A stretch of 64,000 bases of DNA from Tindallia magadiensis (lineage in GTDB: Bacteria; Bacillota; Clostridia; Peptostreptococcales; Tindalliaceae): NCBI RefSeq assembly GCF_900113635.1, contig NZ_FOQA01000001.1, positions 310,001 through 374,000 of the forward strand, in the 5' to 3' direction. The notes beneath the pieces are model-generated. The model was not told where the DNA came from, ran no database searches, and worked only from the letters and a program-made list of their open reading frames with translations. Shown piece after piece: positions 54,718-62,728 of the stretch; positions within the stretch are counted from its first letter, which is position 1, and the number at the start of each line of letters is the position of its first letter. A program made the translations under genes and the position numbers.

Positions 54718-56234
54718 TATGAATTTTCCTCCAAAATCTCATATATTCTTTCCATGTCAATTGATTCCCGAACTGTTTTAGCTAAGATAGCATACTGCTC
54801 CTCCTTATAAGATTTAAAGGAACCTCTTTTTTGAATCTCATCCATATTTAATTCATGCGATAAAAACTTTAGCAATGCATTATTAAACTCTTCGTTATCA
54901 AATATTCCATGCAGATAAGTTCCCCATACTTTCCCATCACCTGATATCGCCCCATCATAGCGAACAGCAAACTCTTGACTGTCTTTTATTTCAGCAAATG
55001 GTTTCGCTCCATCATTTAGTGTTGTTTGTCCCATATGAATTTCATAACCTTCTACAGAAATATTTTTCATTGTATTGTCTAAGTTTTCAAAAATAATTTC
55101 AGCTCTTGTTTGTTTGGTTATCTTCTCTCTACCAAATATTGTTTCAACGTTTAACAGTCCCAGTCCTTCTAATTCTTTAATATCACTTTCCACCCCGTGT
55201 GGATCCAACAGTTTTTTTCCTAGTATTTGAAAACCACCGCATATCCCCACAACCGAAGAACCCTTATCTCTTGCTGATAAAATAGATTTATCTAATCCTT
55301 TCTTTTTTAAAAACAGCAAATCTTCAAGTGTGTTCTTTGTTCCGGGGATAATGATTAAATCCGGTCTTCCCAATAACCCAGGATCTTCAACAAACCGAAT
55401 GTTAACCAATGGATGTTTTTCCAACCAATGAAAATCGGTAAAATTTGAAATCCTTGGTAGCCTTATGACACATACATCTACTTTTTCATCGGATAAAGAA
55501 TTTGATTTTAGCCGTTCAGCTTCGCCATCTTCTTCCTCTATATCAAATTTCCCATATGGAATAACGCCTAACACAGGAATACCCGTTAATGCTTCTAACT
55601 GTTTTAACCCTGGATCTAATATTTTTCTATCACCACGAAACTTATTAATCAGTAGGCCTTTCACTCTTTTTCTTTCATCTTCATCAAGGAGCATAATCGT
55701 TCCATAAATTGAAGCAAACACACCACCACGATCAATATCACCAACGAGAAGTACTGGAGCATCCACCATTTTAGCCATGCCCATATTAACAATATCGTTA
55801 TCTTTAAGATTTATTTCCGCTGGACTTCCTGCTCCTTCAATAACGATCACATCTGCTTTTTTTTGGAGTTCATCAAAAGCACTTAAAATAATCTTTTTAA
55901 GCTTCGGTTTAAATTGATGATACTCTGATGCGCTCATATTACCATATACTTTACCATTCACAATTACTTGAGCATTTTTTTCGCCTGTAGGCTTTAATAG
56001 AATAGGGTTCATGCTAACTTCTGGTTTTACCATTGCCGCTTCCGCTTGACAAACTTGTGCACGTCCCATCTCTAAACCTTCTTCTGTAATATAGGAGTTT
56101 AATGCCATATTCTGAGACTTAAAAGGCATTGAATCAAAGCCATCTTCCTTAAAAATCCTACATAATGCAGCTGTCAATACACTTTTCCCTACAGAAGACG
56201 CGGTACCTTGTAGCATAATAGATCTATTTTTCAT
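54717..56234 (-). CDS. cobQ: Cobyric acid synthase, glutamine-hydrolysing
   Basis: Amidates four side chains of the corrin ring using glutamine and ATP. 505 residues: an N-terminal dethiobiotin-synthetase-like P-loop domain (GTASSVGKSVLTAAL) and a C-terminal class I glutamine amidotransferase domain with nucleophile Cys332 in GICGGFQ and the late His motif YLHGIFDN. The start overlaps the end of the ATPase gene by 11 nt. Also called cbiP. Confidence 0.94.
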   Translation of the reverse strand: MKNRSIMLQGTASSVGKSVLTAALCRIFKEDGFDSMPFKSQNMALNSYITEEGLEMGRAQVCQAEAAMVKPEVSMNPILLKPTGEKNAQVIVNGKVYGNMSASEYHQFKPKLKKIILSAFDELQKKADVIVIEGAGSPAEINLKDNDIVNMGMAKMVDAPVLLVGDIDRGGVFASIYGTIMLLDEDERKRVKGLLINKFRGDRKILDPGLKQLEALTGIPVLGVIPYGKFDIEEEDGEAERLKSNSLSDEKVDVCVIRLPRISNFTDFHWLEKHPLVNIRFVEDPGLLGRPDLIIIPGTKNTLEDLLFLKKKGLDKSILSARDKGSSVVGICGGFQILGKKLLDPHGVESDIKELEGLGLLNVETIFGREKITKQTRAEIIFENLDNTMKNISVEGYEIHMGQTTLNDGAKPFAEIKDSQEFAVRYDGAISGDGKVWGTYLHGIFDNEEFNNALLKFLSHELNMDEIQKRGSFKSYKEEQYAILAKTVRESIDMERIYEILEENS

Positions 56235-57495
56235 TCAAAACCACCTCCAATTGATGAATTATCTCTTCACAGTTAGTAACTCTTATCATCCCATTTTCCA
56301 ATAAAGAAGCTAAACGTTTCCGACCTTCCCCTTCTACAAAATCCATAAGTGCTCCCGCAGGATATTGATCAAAGAAAATAATCGGTTTTTTATTCACAAC
56401 CTGCTGTTCAGCAATTTTCAAATTTTCTAGATTACCCTTTCCAAACGGAATAGAGGTTAATATAACGACATCTGCATTCTTTGCACTTTTTAGAGCTAAT
56501 GATAAAGATTTTTTCGATATAGCTTCAAAGGGCTTTTCTTCAATTACATTAAGAGCAAGTTTTGTTGAAACTTCCCAATCGCTATCGCCACGATTCACAA
56601 CGCCCACAGACAAAGCAAAATTCTCTTGATATAGTTTTTGAATCAACCGTTTTCCGGTACCACCACCACAGATTATATGAACATTGAGTTTTTTAACCTT
56701 GTCTTTTTTTTTAAGCGTTGATATCGGTGAAACTTGTAAACATCCGGTATAAATGTTCCGATCTATAACCATTTCAAGTTCATACGCTTTTTTTAAGTTT
56801 TCTACCGTCAAAACCTCTTCTGTTCGACCAAGGGTTAAAATATCCCCTCTATATAGTAGTAACATTTCTTCACTATAGCGTGCCGCCATATTCAGATCAT
56901 GTAATATTACTATTATGGATATCTTTTTTTCTTTATTAAGCTTTTTCAATAATTCAAGGACTTCAATTTGATGATGAATATCCAAGAAAGAAATCGGCTC
57001 ATCTAATAGTAAGACATCAGGCTCTTGAGCAATCGCTTTTGCTATCATGACTCGTTGCTTTTCACCGCCACTTAGCTCGTTAACGTATCGATCACGCAAA
57101 TGAAAAACATGGGTTTCTTGCATAGCCATATTCACTATTTTTATATCTTTTTCAGTTTCTGCCCTAAATCTTTTAATATATGAATGTCGTCCCATCATTA
57201 CTATATCCTGCACACAAAATTGATGATTAATATCCGGATTTTGATGAACAGCCGCTATTTTTCGTGCCAATTTCTTTACTGGATATAATTCAATATTCTC
57301 ACCATCAATCATGATACTCCCTGTAGTAGGCGATAAATTTTTAGCAATATTTTTTAATAATGTTGTTTTTCCAGACCCATTTGGCCCAATAATGCTAAGG
57401 AAAGTTCCTTCTGTTATCAAAAGATTTAATGCACGCAGTATTGTTTTTTTATCGTATGCAAAGGTTAGCTCTTTTACTTCGACCATTGTTCCCAT
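56224..57495 (-). CDS. btuD: Corrinoid/iron-siderophore ABC transporter ATPase with extra C-terminal domain
   Basis: Residues 1-250 form a FecE/BtuD-type ATPase: Walker A GPNGSGKTT, signature LSGGEKQRV, Walker B VLLLDEPISFLDIHHQ. Residues about 265-423 form an added domain that starts with a Rossmann-like VHIICGGGTGKRLI and includes ADVVILTSIPFGKGN; I do not recognise its function. BtuD-type ATPases are usually near 255 residues, so this is a genuine fusion. Start ATG 57495 has AGGATGA 4-8 nt upstream. Cobalamin neighbours point to corrinoid uptake. Confidence 0.88.
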   Translation of the reverse strand: MGTMVEVKELTFAYDKKTILRALNLLITEGTFLSIIGPNGSGKTTLLKNIAKNLSPTTGSIMIDGENIELYPVKKLARKIAAVHQNPDINHQFCVQDIVMMGRHSYIKRFRAETEKDIKIVNMAMQETHVFHLRDRYVNELSGGEKQRVMIAKAIAQEPDVLLLDEPISFLDIHHQIEVLELLKKLNKEKKISIIVILHDLNMAARYSEEMLLLYRGDILTLGRTEEVLTVENLKKAYELEMVIDRNIYTGCLQVSPISTLKKKDKVKKLNVHIICGGGTGKRLIQKLYQENFALSVGVVNRGDSDWEVSTKLALNVIEEKPFEAISKKSLSLALKSAKNADVVILTSIPFGKGNLENLKIAEQQVVNKKPIIFFDQYPAGALMDFVEGEGRKRLASLLENGMIRVTNCEEIIHQLEVVLNEK

Positions 57496-57505
57496 TAAAA
57501 TCATC

Positions 57506-58543
57506 CTATTCTATTTTTCTTGCTTTTCTTAACAAGTAAACAAAAAAAGGTGCTCCTGCTAAAGCCGTTATGATCCCTACTGGCAACTCTGTTGGTGCTA
57601 TGATTGTACGCGAAAAAGTATCGGCTGTCACCAAAAAAATCCCACCTAACAAACCACACGCAGGAATCAACACTCTATGATCAGGTCCAATTAGCACCCT
57701 TGTTATATGAGGTATTATCAAGCCAACAAAACCAATGATACCACTAACAGAAACAGCAAAAGCAGTCATTAGCGTACTAATAATTAGTATGCTAATCTTT
57801 GTTTTTTCGACATTCACTCCTGTATTTTGAGCAGTTTCCTCACCAATCAGCAATAGGTTCAGATCTTTCGCATGAAAAATAAGAAAAAAAGTTCCCAATA
57901 CCATAGGAACAATAACAAGGCTTACATGATGCCACCCTCTAGCTGAAAAACTTCCCATTGTCCAGTATACAATAGTTGAAACATCGCGAGATGCAATGAC
58001 CATTATAAATGACAACGCTGCACTAAAAAATTGCCCCGTTGCAATTCCTGCCAATAACAAGGTGGTGGTAGGAACTTTGCCCGAACGACGTGCTAGCTGA
58101 TAAACAATGCCTGTAGATAATAGAGCTCCTAAAAATGCAAAAACCGAAACCATTCCAAATCCTAGAAATGTATGATTTAACTTCAACACTATTGCCAATG
58201 AAGCACCTAGAGCTGCCCCTGAAGAAGTGCCTATAATGTATGGATCTGCCAACGGATTTCTTAACATTCCTTGCATAGAGACTCCAACAACCGATAAACC
58301 CAGTCCAACTAGGAACGCTAACAATACTCTTGGTAAACGAACAAAAATAATAATAGAGGTAGCCGCATCAGATATATGATCGATATCGACAAAATCCTTG
58401 ATATACGGAACATGAGCCATAACTATTTGAAAACCTTCTAAAATCGAAATATTTGCAGCTCCGATGGATGATGCTGTAATAATGACTATTCCCGCCATCG
58501 GTATCATCAAATAAAAATAGCTTTTTGCCGATAGCAACTTCAT
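57506..58543 (-). CDS. btuC: Corrinoid/iron-siderophore ABC transporter permease (FecCD/BtuC type)
   Basis: A 345-residue membrane protein with about ten helices; FecCD motifs are visible (RLPRVLLAFLVGLGLSVVG, GMLRNPLADPYIIGTSSGA, GFVGLIIPHI). The frame extends to 58594, but GAGGAG in the end of the binding-protein gene sits 8 nt before the ATG at 58543. It starts 1 nt after that gene's stop codon. Confidence 0.92.
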   Translation of the reverse strand: MKLLSAKSYFYLMIPMAGIVIITASSIGAANISILEGFQIVMAHVPYIKDFVDIDHISDAATSIIIFVRLPRVLLAFLVGLGLSVVGVSMQGMLRNPLADPYIIGTSSGAALGASLAIVLKLNHTFLGFGMVSVFAFLGALLSTGIVYQLARRSGKVPTTTLLLAGIATGQFFSAALSFIMVIASRDVSTIVYWTMGSFSARGWHHVSLVIVPMVLGTFFLIFHAKDLNLLLIGEETAQNTGVNVEKTKISILIISTLMTAFAVSVSGIIGFVGLIIPHITRVLIGPDHRVLIPACGLLGGIFLVTADTFSRTIIAPTELPVGIITALAGAPFFVYLLRKARKIE

Positions 58544-58544
58544 C

Positions 58545-59474
58545 TTAAAACTCCTCTGGATGCATGGCGGATGCAAAGATCTCGAGTCCTTCAATCACGC
58601 GAACACCTGGTCTTGAAACAATATTGGGCTCTAATAATTCTATACGATCATTTTGAATAGCTTTAATCTGGTCATAGCCAGGGCGATTTTTAACTTCTTC
58701 TCTTAATGAATTCGCTATTTCTTCAGTCATATTATCAAAATCGGCCACATGAGGTGGCATAAAGTATATTTCAGGATTTTCTTCAATTAACGCTTCAACA
58801 CTATACATAGGATAAGCACCTTCTGTATTTCGTGCAATATTATAACCGCCTGCTAATGTTATCAATTCATGAATAAAGGACTCCGGTCCTGCTGTTTGGA
58901 GCGGTTCATCCCAAACCTGATAAAATACCGGAATAGGTTCTAATTCATTAACTCTTTCTACAATTTTTCTTTTTTCAACTCTTAGTGCTTTTACAATTTC
59001 ATATGCTTCATTGCTTTTTCCTGTTAGTTCACCAGTTTTAATAATTGATTCAAAAACTTCTTCTACATTTTCAGGCTCTACGTTAACAACTTTTATATTT
59101 AACTCTCTCATCAGTTCCAATGCCTCTTCATGAGATTCTCCATAAACAAAAACAATATCCGGCTTTAATTCAATAATTCTTTCGACATTTATGGTCCACG
59201 AGCTTCCTAGTTTTTCTTTTTCAAAAACTTCTTGCGGATAATCACAATAATCAGAAACTCCAATCACTGAATCATCTAACCCTAGAGCAAATAGATTTTC
59301 AGTTTGACTAGGTGATAAAGAAATAATGCGCTGTAAATCGTTATCCGTCTCCATTGTTTCATTTAAAGATGCCTCATTTACCATTACTTCTTTATCACCA
59401 TCACCACAAGCACTTACTATCAATGAAATAACGAGCAAACTAACAACCAGCAAATACCGAGCAAATTTCTTCAT
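58545..59474 (-). CDS. btuF: Corrinoid-binding lipoprotein (BtuF type)
   Basis: A 309-residue surface lipoprotein: signal peptide with lipobox VSAC (Cys23), then a two-lobe TroA/BtuF fold with RIISLSPSQTENLFALGL and GVSDYCDYPQEV. In the cobalamin cluster it should capture vitamin B12 or cobinamide; iron-siderophore binders share the fold. Its ATG overlaps the stop of the phosphatase gene by 4 nt. Confidence 0.89.
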   Translation of the reverse strand: MKKFARYLLVVSLLVISLIVSACGDGDKEVMVNEASLNETMETDNDLQRIISLSPSQTENLFALGLDDSVIGVSDYCDYPQEVFEKEKLGSSWTINVERIIELKPDIVFVYGESHEEALELMRELNIKVVNVEPENVEEVFESIIKTGELTGKSNEAYEIVKALRVEKRKIVERVNELEPIPVFYQVWDEPLQTAGPESFIHELITLAGGYNIARNTEGAYPMYSVEALIEENPEIYFMPPHVADFDNMTEEIANSLREEVKNRPGYDQIKAIQNDRIELLEPNIVSRPGVRVIEGLEIFASAMHPEEF

Positions 59475-60097
59475 TCCTGTCCCTCCTGATGATCAAAATG
59501 ACAAGTATCATTTAGTTTTTTAATATATGGATATTCTAAAACATTTTTTATTACTGTGATCCCACAATGATCAACAGCGAAGCGCCAATGCCCATCAATA
59601 TTCCCGATGACAAGGTGTGTAAGCATGCATCTAATGGTTCCCGAATGTGCCACAATTAACATGTTTTCATCTTTTCTATTTCTTTGTAAATAAGCAGTTA
59701 AGGTGTCAATCACTCTTTTATGAAACGTGTTTAAGTTTTCACCTTCAGGAAACGTATACTTATCTTCTGTATAAATTTTTTTGTACTCTTGATTGTAATG
59801 CTGTTCAATTTCTTGCATACTTAACTGTTCTAGCTGCCCAAAATTCATCTCTCGAAACCCTATGACTTTTTCATGAGGAATTTCTTCTGACTGGTGTTGC
59901 GCAATAATTTCTGCTGTTTTAACAGCACGATTTAAATCGCTAGAAAGCACCCTGTCAACAGATAAGTTCTTCAACCTTTGGGCAACAATATGGGCTTGAC
60001 GAATACCGTTCAAGTTCAGGGGCGTATCTGTCCAGCCACTCATCTTCTGCTTTACATTGTCTTCTGTTTCTCCGTGCCTCACCATAATAAGGTCCAT
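59471..60097 (-). CDS. cobC: Histidine phosphatase, probable alpha-ribazole phosphatase
   Basis: A 208-residue phosphoglycerate-mutase-fold phosphatase with the RHG motif (Arg7, His8 in MVRHGETED) and the second catalytic His in VAHSGTIRCML. In this cluster it most likely removes phosphate from alpha-ribazole-5'-phosphate or from the adenosylcobalamin-phosphate product of CobS. General phosphatases of the same family look alike, so the specific role rests on context. Confidence 0.83.
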   Translation of the reverse strand: MDLIMVRHGETEDNVKQKMSGWTDTPLNLNGIRQAHIVAQRLKNLSVDRVLSSDLNRAVKTAEIIAQHQSEEIPHEKVIGFREMNFGQLEQLSMQEIEQHYNQEYKKIYTEDKYTFPEGENLNTFHKRVIDTLTAYLQRNRKDENMLIVAHSGTIRCMLTHLVIGNIDGHWRFAVDHCGITVIKNVLEYPYIKKLNDTCHFDHQEGQE

Positions 60098-60105
60098 CTA
60101 AACAC

Positions 60106-60840
60106 CTACCTTCCACCAAAGATTAAAACGATCCATAATAAAAAGAGTGTTTCTGTTAATTCCAGAAGCGCTCCAAGCGTATCTCCTGTCATACCACCAA
60201 TTTTTTTTTTCAATAAAATTTTAAATGATATGGTTAGCATCCATAAAGGTATTAAAAAACTCCCTGCTATTGGTAAAAAATAAATCATCGATAATGAAAT
60301 CATCGTTGCTATTAGAACTTCTTTCACCGTAATTCTTCCAATGTAAAAATGTCCTAACCCAGATTCTCTAGCATAGGTAGATCGATAAGCACCTAAAACC
60401 AAAGATAGTCTTCCAAATATTGGCATCAAGAAGATTGTCCATAATCTAATTGATGTGGGTATCGCTACAAGTAATGTAAATTTCATCAAGCAAACTAATA
60501 TAATGCACACGACACCATGAGTGCCCAGACGACTGTCCTTCATAATTTCTAAAATATCCTTTTTCTTTTTTCCAGAAAAATAGCCATCTGCTGTATCAGC
60601 TAGCCCATCAATATGAATTCCTCCCGTTAAAAGAAAATTGATTGATAGTAACATCACAGCAAGTACCGAAGTGGATAGATAAGGGTTTAGAAGCCAATCA
60701 GTGAGACACAATAGCCCTCCTATCGCCATCCCTGCTAAAGGAAAAAAAGCCATATTTTTATAATCAGTATTCTTCCATTCTGTATGATCAGTAAATGGAA
60801 GTGTTGTTAGAAATGTTATTGCCTGCATGATATGTTTCAT
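60106..60840 (-). CDS. cobS: Adenosylcobinamide-GDP ribazoletransferase
   Basis: Membrane enzyme that joins alpha-ribazole (phosphate) to adenosylcobinamide-GDP in the final assembly of cobalamin. 244 residues, five or six hydrophobic segments; motifs FLTTLPF, GGIHIDGLADTADGYFSG and MKDSRLGTHGV are characteristic. It shares one base with the end of cobU. Confidence 0.93.
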   Translation of the reverse strand: MKHIMQAITFLTTLPFTDHTEWKNTDYKNMAFFPLAGMAIGGLLCLTDWLLNPYLSTSVLAVMLLSINFLLTGGIHIDGLADTADGYFSGKKKKDILEIMKDSRLGTHGVVCIILVCLMKFTLLVAIPTSIRLWTIFLMPIFGRLSLVLGAYRSTYARESGLGHFYIGRITVKEVLIATMISLSMIYFLPIAGSFLIPLWMLTISFKILLKKKIGGMTGDTLGALLELTETLFLLWIVLIFGGR

Positions 60841-61466
60841 TATATTCCTCCATAAACATCTATTGTTTTTACATTGTCAGAGGAAGAATCAGCGCTTTTA
60901 ATTTTTACAGGTATTCCAGCCACAACCCAATAAACATCCATTACATCTTTTGCAATTTTTTGATTGATTCTACCAGCAATATCTCGAAAATCTCTTGCCA
61001 TCCTATGTTCAGGGACTATTCCACACCCTACTTCATTCGTTATTAAAACAGCTGGTTTACCTATCTTTTTAAGAGATACTAGCAGTTTATCTGTTTCATT
61101 ATGTATGTCTTGCTCTACCTTAATTAATTCCTCCTGAGTTATAGCATCCCAGTTTGTATCTTCTTTTTCCATCATTAACCTTGTGATCATTAACGTTATA
61201 CAATCCACAAAAATGCCTTCCACTTTGTCTCCATATGGTGGAAGGTTCTGATCAAAGTCACGATATGCCTCTAAAGTTATCCAATCACTTGGCCGATCCT
61301 TTTTATGCCTTCGGACTCGTTCGCTCATTTCAGCATCTAGTACCGCTGATGTTGCTACATACAAAATTTTTTTACCATAACTCGATACTAACGTCTCACC
61401 AAATTTGCTTTTTCCACTTCTTGTCCCACCTATCACAAGGCTTATGCACGGTTTATTTAAGTCCAT
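60840..61466 (-). CDS. cobU: Adenosylcobinamide kinase / guanylyltransferase
   Basis: Bifunctional enzyme that phosphorylates adenosylcobinamide and transfers GMP. 208 residues with the P-loop GGTRSGKS (13-20), the VATSAVLDAEMSERVRRHKKDR guanylylation region, and the NEVGCGIVPEHRMARDFRDIAG block. It permits salvage of imported cobinamide as well as de novo synthesis. It overlaps the upstream ogt gene by 10 nt. Confidence 0.94.
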   Translation of the reverse strand: MDLNKPCISLVIGGTRSGKSKFGETLVSSYGKKILYVATSAVLDAEMSERVRRHKKDRPSDWITLEAYRDFDQNLPPYGDKVEGIFVDCITLMITRLMMEKEDTNWDAITQEELIKVEQDIHNETDKLLVSLKKIGKPAVLITNEVGCGIVPEHRMARDFRDIAGRINQKIAKDVMDVYWVVAGIPVKIKSADSSSDNVKTIDVYGGI

Positions 61467-61996
61467 ATATTATCCTCCAATACCATCATCGAATTTATTC
61501 TGTGTCCTTCCAATAATAATAATTTTTTCTTTACATCAATGCCGCTTCCAAAACCTGTTAAATGGTTACTCATTCCAACCACTCTATGACAAGGAATAAT
61601 AATTTGTATTGGATTTTTATTATTAGCCATACCAACAGCTCTATAAGCGTTAGGATTCTCTATTTTTTCAGCAATTGTTTTATAAGAAAGAACATTACCA
61701 AAAGGAATTTCTCTTAAAGCATTCCAAACTTGCTTTTGAAAGTTTGTTCCTTCAGGATCTACCGGAACATCAAATTCTTTTAGTGAACCATTTAGATATT
61801 CCTCCAGCTGCTCAACCGTCTTTTGAATAATAGCATGAGTCTTCTTTAGATTGTTCTTTTTATTATCAAAGGTGTTAGGCATTGTTTTTTCCGCATCTAT
61901 AGAAAGTATTTGTAGTCTTGTAAGTCCAACACAAGACGCTTCTATATAAAATTTAAAATCTTTTATATCATGCCTAAACACCATCTTCTTATCCAT
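61457..61996 (-). CDS. ogt: Methylated-DNA--protein-cysteine methyltransferase
   Basis: Repairs O6-methylguanine by transferring the methyl group to Cys136 in the IIPCHRVVG motif; the protein is used once. 179 residues, with the RAVGMANNKNP DNA-binding helix region and the YKTIAEKI block. It has no obvious link to cobalamin but lies tightly between DUF2225 and cobU, overlapping both, so it is probably cotranscribed with them. Confidence 0.93.
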   Translation of the reverse strand: MDKKMVFRHDIKDFKFYIEASCVGLTRLQILSIDAEKTMPNTFDNKKNNLKKTHAIIQKTVEQLEEYLNGSLKEFDVPVDPEGTNFQKQVWNALREIPFGNVLSYKTIAEKIENPNAYRAVGMANNKNPIQIIIPCHRVVGMSNHLTGFGSGIDVKKKLLLLEGHRINSMMVLEDNIWT

Positions 61997-62687
61997 CCAA
62001 CGTTTCTCCTTTTTTCTTTTTATAAGCGTCCCTTGCCAGTTGCCATTGTTCTCTTGCTTTTAACTGAATCATTCTTTTATACTTAATATCTGGATGATCT
62101 AAGGCTCTGCTAAACCAGAAAATCGCATTTTGAGGATCTCCATTCAAACGCTTTAGTTCTCCAATTAAATAAGAGAGTGAGACTTCATCAAGCCCTGCTA
62201 TTGGAAAAGCTTCGTTTGTATATGCATTTTCTAAATGTTCAAGAGCACTTTTCAAATATATGTTTTCCTTTTCTTCATTTTCAGTCTCTCTATATAACCA
62301 TGCTATCCGAAGGCATAAACTCCCTAAATACCCTTTTGACTTATTAAGCATCTGCCCAATGATCAGTGCTAATTTATGTGACTCCAGTGCCATTTCAATC
62401 GTTCTTACACCACTAAAATCCCGTTTATTCCATTTAAGGCTTATATTTTTCAATATAATTGTTTTCTCTTCTTTTGAGAGTTTTTTGAACTCACTCTCCG
62501 TAGCACTAAAACCGCAATTTGAACAAACCCACACATTATAGTAAACCGGATTTATCTCTTTATACCATATGTGAAAATCCGTATCTTTTTTATCAACAGG
62601 AATCTTTCTTAATCGAGGTTTTTTAGTAGTAAAATTATTTGCACATACTGGACAGTCAAGGTTTTTATCAAATAAATATTGATCCAT
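61989..62687 (-). CDS. DUF2225-family zinc-ribbon protein
   Basis: A 232-residue protein with two cysteine pairs, Cys12/Cys15 (CPVC) and Cys55/Cys58 (CSNC), likely holding zinc, followed by a helical, TPR-like region (about 95-220). Such proteins occur widely in Clostridia, but no function is established. It overlaps ogt by 8 nt. Confidence 0.85.
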   Translation of the reverse strand: MDQYLFDKNLDCPVCANNFTTKKPRLRKIPVDKKDTDFHIWYKEINPVYYNVWVCSNCGFSATESEFKKLSKEEKTIILKNISLKWNKRDFSGVRTIEMALESHKLALIIGQMLNKSKGYLGSLCLRIAWLYRETENEEKENIYLKSALEHLENAYTNEAFPIAGLDEVSLSYLIGELKRLNGDPQNAIFWFSRALDHPDIKYKRMIQLKAREQWQLARDAYKKKKGETLDG

Positions 62688-62728
62688 TACATCCTCCTAC
62701 ACTATTTGCCATGTTTTTTTCATCAACC

